From positions 28,308-92,307 of the forward strand of contig JAOEIQ010000012.1 of NCBI GenBank assembly GCA_026162565.1: a DNA stretch of 64,000 nt, written 5' to 3'. The stretch is from Flavobacteriaceae bacterium NBU2973 (GTDB lineage Bacteria > Bacteroidota > Bacteroidia > Flavobacteriales > Flavobacteriaceae). Below are positions 63,501 to 64,000 of this stretch, piece by piece (position 1 is the stretch's first letter; the number at the start of each line of letters is the position of its first letter). Below the pieces are notes generated by a model that did not search any database, was not told the origin of the DNA, and saw nothing but the letters and a program-made list of their open reading frames with translations. A program made the position numbers and the translations under genes.

Positions 63501-64000
63501 TTTAACCCAGAAAGATACAGAAGCTATAAATGGACAACTTAATGTAGTAGCTAGTTATTATGCACTAGAATCAGATGCTGAATCAGGAATAAATGCTTTA
63601 GCAAGCCCTTATACTAATACAAATAACCCAGAGACAGTATGGGTGCGATTAGATAATACAGCAACCGGATGTTATCAAGTAGGCAATTTTCAATTGATTG
63701 TCAATGAAGTACCTACAGTCACTCCACCCACGCCTTTATTAGTATGTGATGATGGAGTTCCAGACGGATTTGTAGCGATAGATTTAAGTGTTAAGAACAC
63801 GGAGATCAGTGGTGGTAATCCTGATTATTCAGTGACGTATTATGAGACGATGTTAGATGCGGAGCAGGAGGTTAATGTATTGTCATTGCCCTATACTAAT
63901 ACGTCAAATCCACAAACGGTTTATGTGCGCGTAGAAGATATTGTAACCAATTGTTTTAGTATTACAACATTAGAGTTACAAGTAGAGCAGGCACCAACGG
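60580..64000 (+). CDS. Choice-of-anchor-L repeat protein, probably T9SS cargo; 3' end off window
   Basis: The frame from ATG 60580 is open to the right edge (1140 codons seen). A signal peptide ends near LKIEAQ. Residues about 25-290 form a choice-of-anchor L domain (YFETPAGVNFPFQEGIVLTTG; FRFLMASEEYDGGT; VADQGDSAWDSAIFLEAGSF). After a short Ig-like segment, repeats of about 98 residues follow, each opening with a CDDDNDGFWDFDL-like block and containing YTN and T-x-W-V-R-I-E. Such proteins usually end in a T9SS type B sorting domain, which is outside the window. The 184-bp spacer before it holds no recognised gene. Confidence 0.88.
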   Translation, partial: MKKVYFLFFLLCVSLKIEAQVININNAADPESEFSLEQLVTDVLIGGSACAGVDTFLEQVAGSPTDTQTKSYGYFETPAGVNFPFQEGIVLTTGSAFPAGNTVNGNLININNGLGGDADLAAALGQTNLNDATFIKFNFVPTISNFSFRFLMASEEYDGGTECSFADSFAFLLREVGTTNYINLAVLPDGVTPISVLNINNAPGCAANTEFFEGYYTEGVRDTNYGGRTTALTATANVIPNQVYEIKLVVADQGDSAWDSAIFLEAGSFEIGLNLGQDLTIAAGNSVCTDTLDLDTGLTGEVHKWFFNGAEIMGETGSIINVSQDGTYSVEVEFSGGCTAMDTIEVEFTPAPTANPVMDQLICDDNNDGFWDFDLLALDVDVLLGQTAADYTITYHISEADADSGDNPLTSPYTNAVANTQETIWVRIENNLNTNCYSTTSFLIDVFNQPEFNAVMDQLVCDDDNDGFWDFDLVGLDGTVLGSQLATDFTVSYHNSEQDAIDDLGALSSPYTNTTAFTQETIWVRIENNGNTSCFETGSFNINVFRTPEANPVLNQLICDDNNDGFWDFDLQALNTEVLAGQTATDYSITYHLSELDADTNTNALANPYTNQVAYTEETIWVRIENNLNTDCFATTSFIIDVFDTATAIPVEYALCDDAIDGDDTNGIVEFDLATIEAQVLGLQSTMQFTVSYYLNQADADAGTPTLPLLYTNTTANTQQIVVRVDNIDNSDCYATALVDLVVNPLPVITPLVELRQCDDDTNDGFVDFNLTEANELISANFAIETFSYYLTQVDAESGMNAIANPTAYTNTDPTAAPDVLYFRVETTDGCYRTGQLNLIVSTTQIPVGFELTYEVCDDDLVDGDELNGVAAFDFSDATAQFEALFPMGQSLTITYYENLTDALAEQNAITDTSNHRNDASPITQNIVVRIDSDVDNGCLGLGEHIRLTVNPLPVVPTITPFVGCGVNGVFDFDLTQKDTEAINGQLNVVASYYALESDAESGINALASPYTNTNNPETVWVRLDNTATGCYQVGNFQLIVNEVPTVTPPTPLLVCDDGVPDGFVAIDLSVKNTEISGGNPDYSVTYYETMLDAEQEVNVLSLPYTNTSNPQTVYVRVEDIVTNCFSITTLELQVEQAPT
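61640..62516 (+). repeat. Tandem repeats of about 295 bp within the cargo gene
   Basis: The stretch encoding CDD-DNDGFWDFDL recurs at 61653, 61948 and 62243, a constant period of about 295 bp (98 residues). Each unit also carries a YTN...W-V-R-I-E-N segment with a Cys. More diverged units continue downstream to the window edge. Confidence 0.8.

Overview
The window (AT-rich, no plasmid or phage backbone genes) looks like a chromosomal segment of a Flavobacteriaceae bacterium, probably marine. This rests on several things read from the sequence: the type IX secretion/gliding genes sprA and remB; an alternative complex III (ActABC-DEF) next to cytochrome oxidase; promoters of the Bacteroidetes form (TTTG, 18-21 nt, TAnnTTTG) in place of -35/-10 boxes; near absence of Shine-Dalgarno sites; many short secreted proteins with signal peptides ending in Ala/Ser-Gln; and a large repeat protein of the T9SS-exported kind. 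Genus assignment is not possible from this reading.

Layout. 1-4.1 kb: the N-terminal part of a GT117/DUF2723 membrane protein (minus strand, runs off the left edge), a tRNA-Gln(TTG) with its own promoter and terminator, and a tandem UspA protein. 4.2-8.8 kb: rimP-nusA-infB, preceded by a terminator-like hairpin in the leader. 8.8-21.3 kb: a SPOR protein, then actA-actB-actC-actD-actE-actF-coxB-coxA, a complete quinol-to-oxygen module whose accessory half (heme O synthase, two subunit III proteins, subunit IV, SCO) lies at 45.3-50.7 kb. 21.4-35.8 kb: ruvB, an unusual KAP-type P-loop NTPase, queG, maeB, ruvA, sprA, gcvH and a VanZ-like gene. 35.9-41 kb: two TonB-like genes, remB (which carries a related N-terminal domain) and two tandem secreted thioredoxin-fold proteins. 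41.2-44.2 kb: an accessory island with a large lipoprotein carrying a JAB/JAMM-like motif, two DUF6705-like genes and a fragment of a second lipoprotein C-terminus, arranged as two [C-terminus + small gene] modules. 44.2-45.1 kb: an exported metallo-beta-lactamase-fold hydrolase. 50.7-56.6 kb: a MacAB-TolC-type efflux operon with two permeases. 56.6-60.4 kb: tsaB, a small MscS channel, an unknown secreted protein, a DUF1304 protein, dodecin and an Nfu protein with a duplicated N-domain. 60.6 kb to the right edge: a choice-of-anchor-L protein with about 98-residue repeats, open at the edge.

The strongest candidates for something undescribed are (a) the 41.2-44.2 kb JAB-like lipoprotein/DUF6705 island, which has the architecture of a toxin or effector locus with displaced C-terminal modules, and (b) the KAP NTPase packed between the housekeeping genes ruvB and queG. 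Both functional ideas are inference. The remainder is mostly conserved flavobacterial core.
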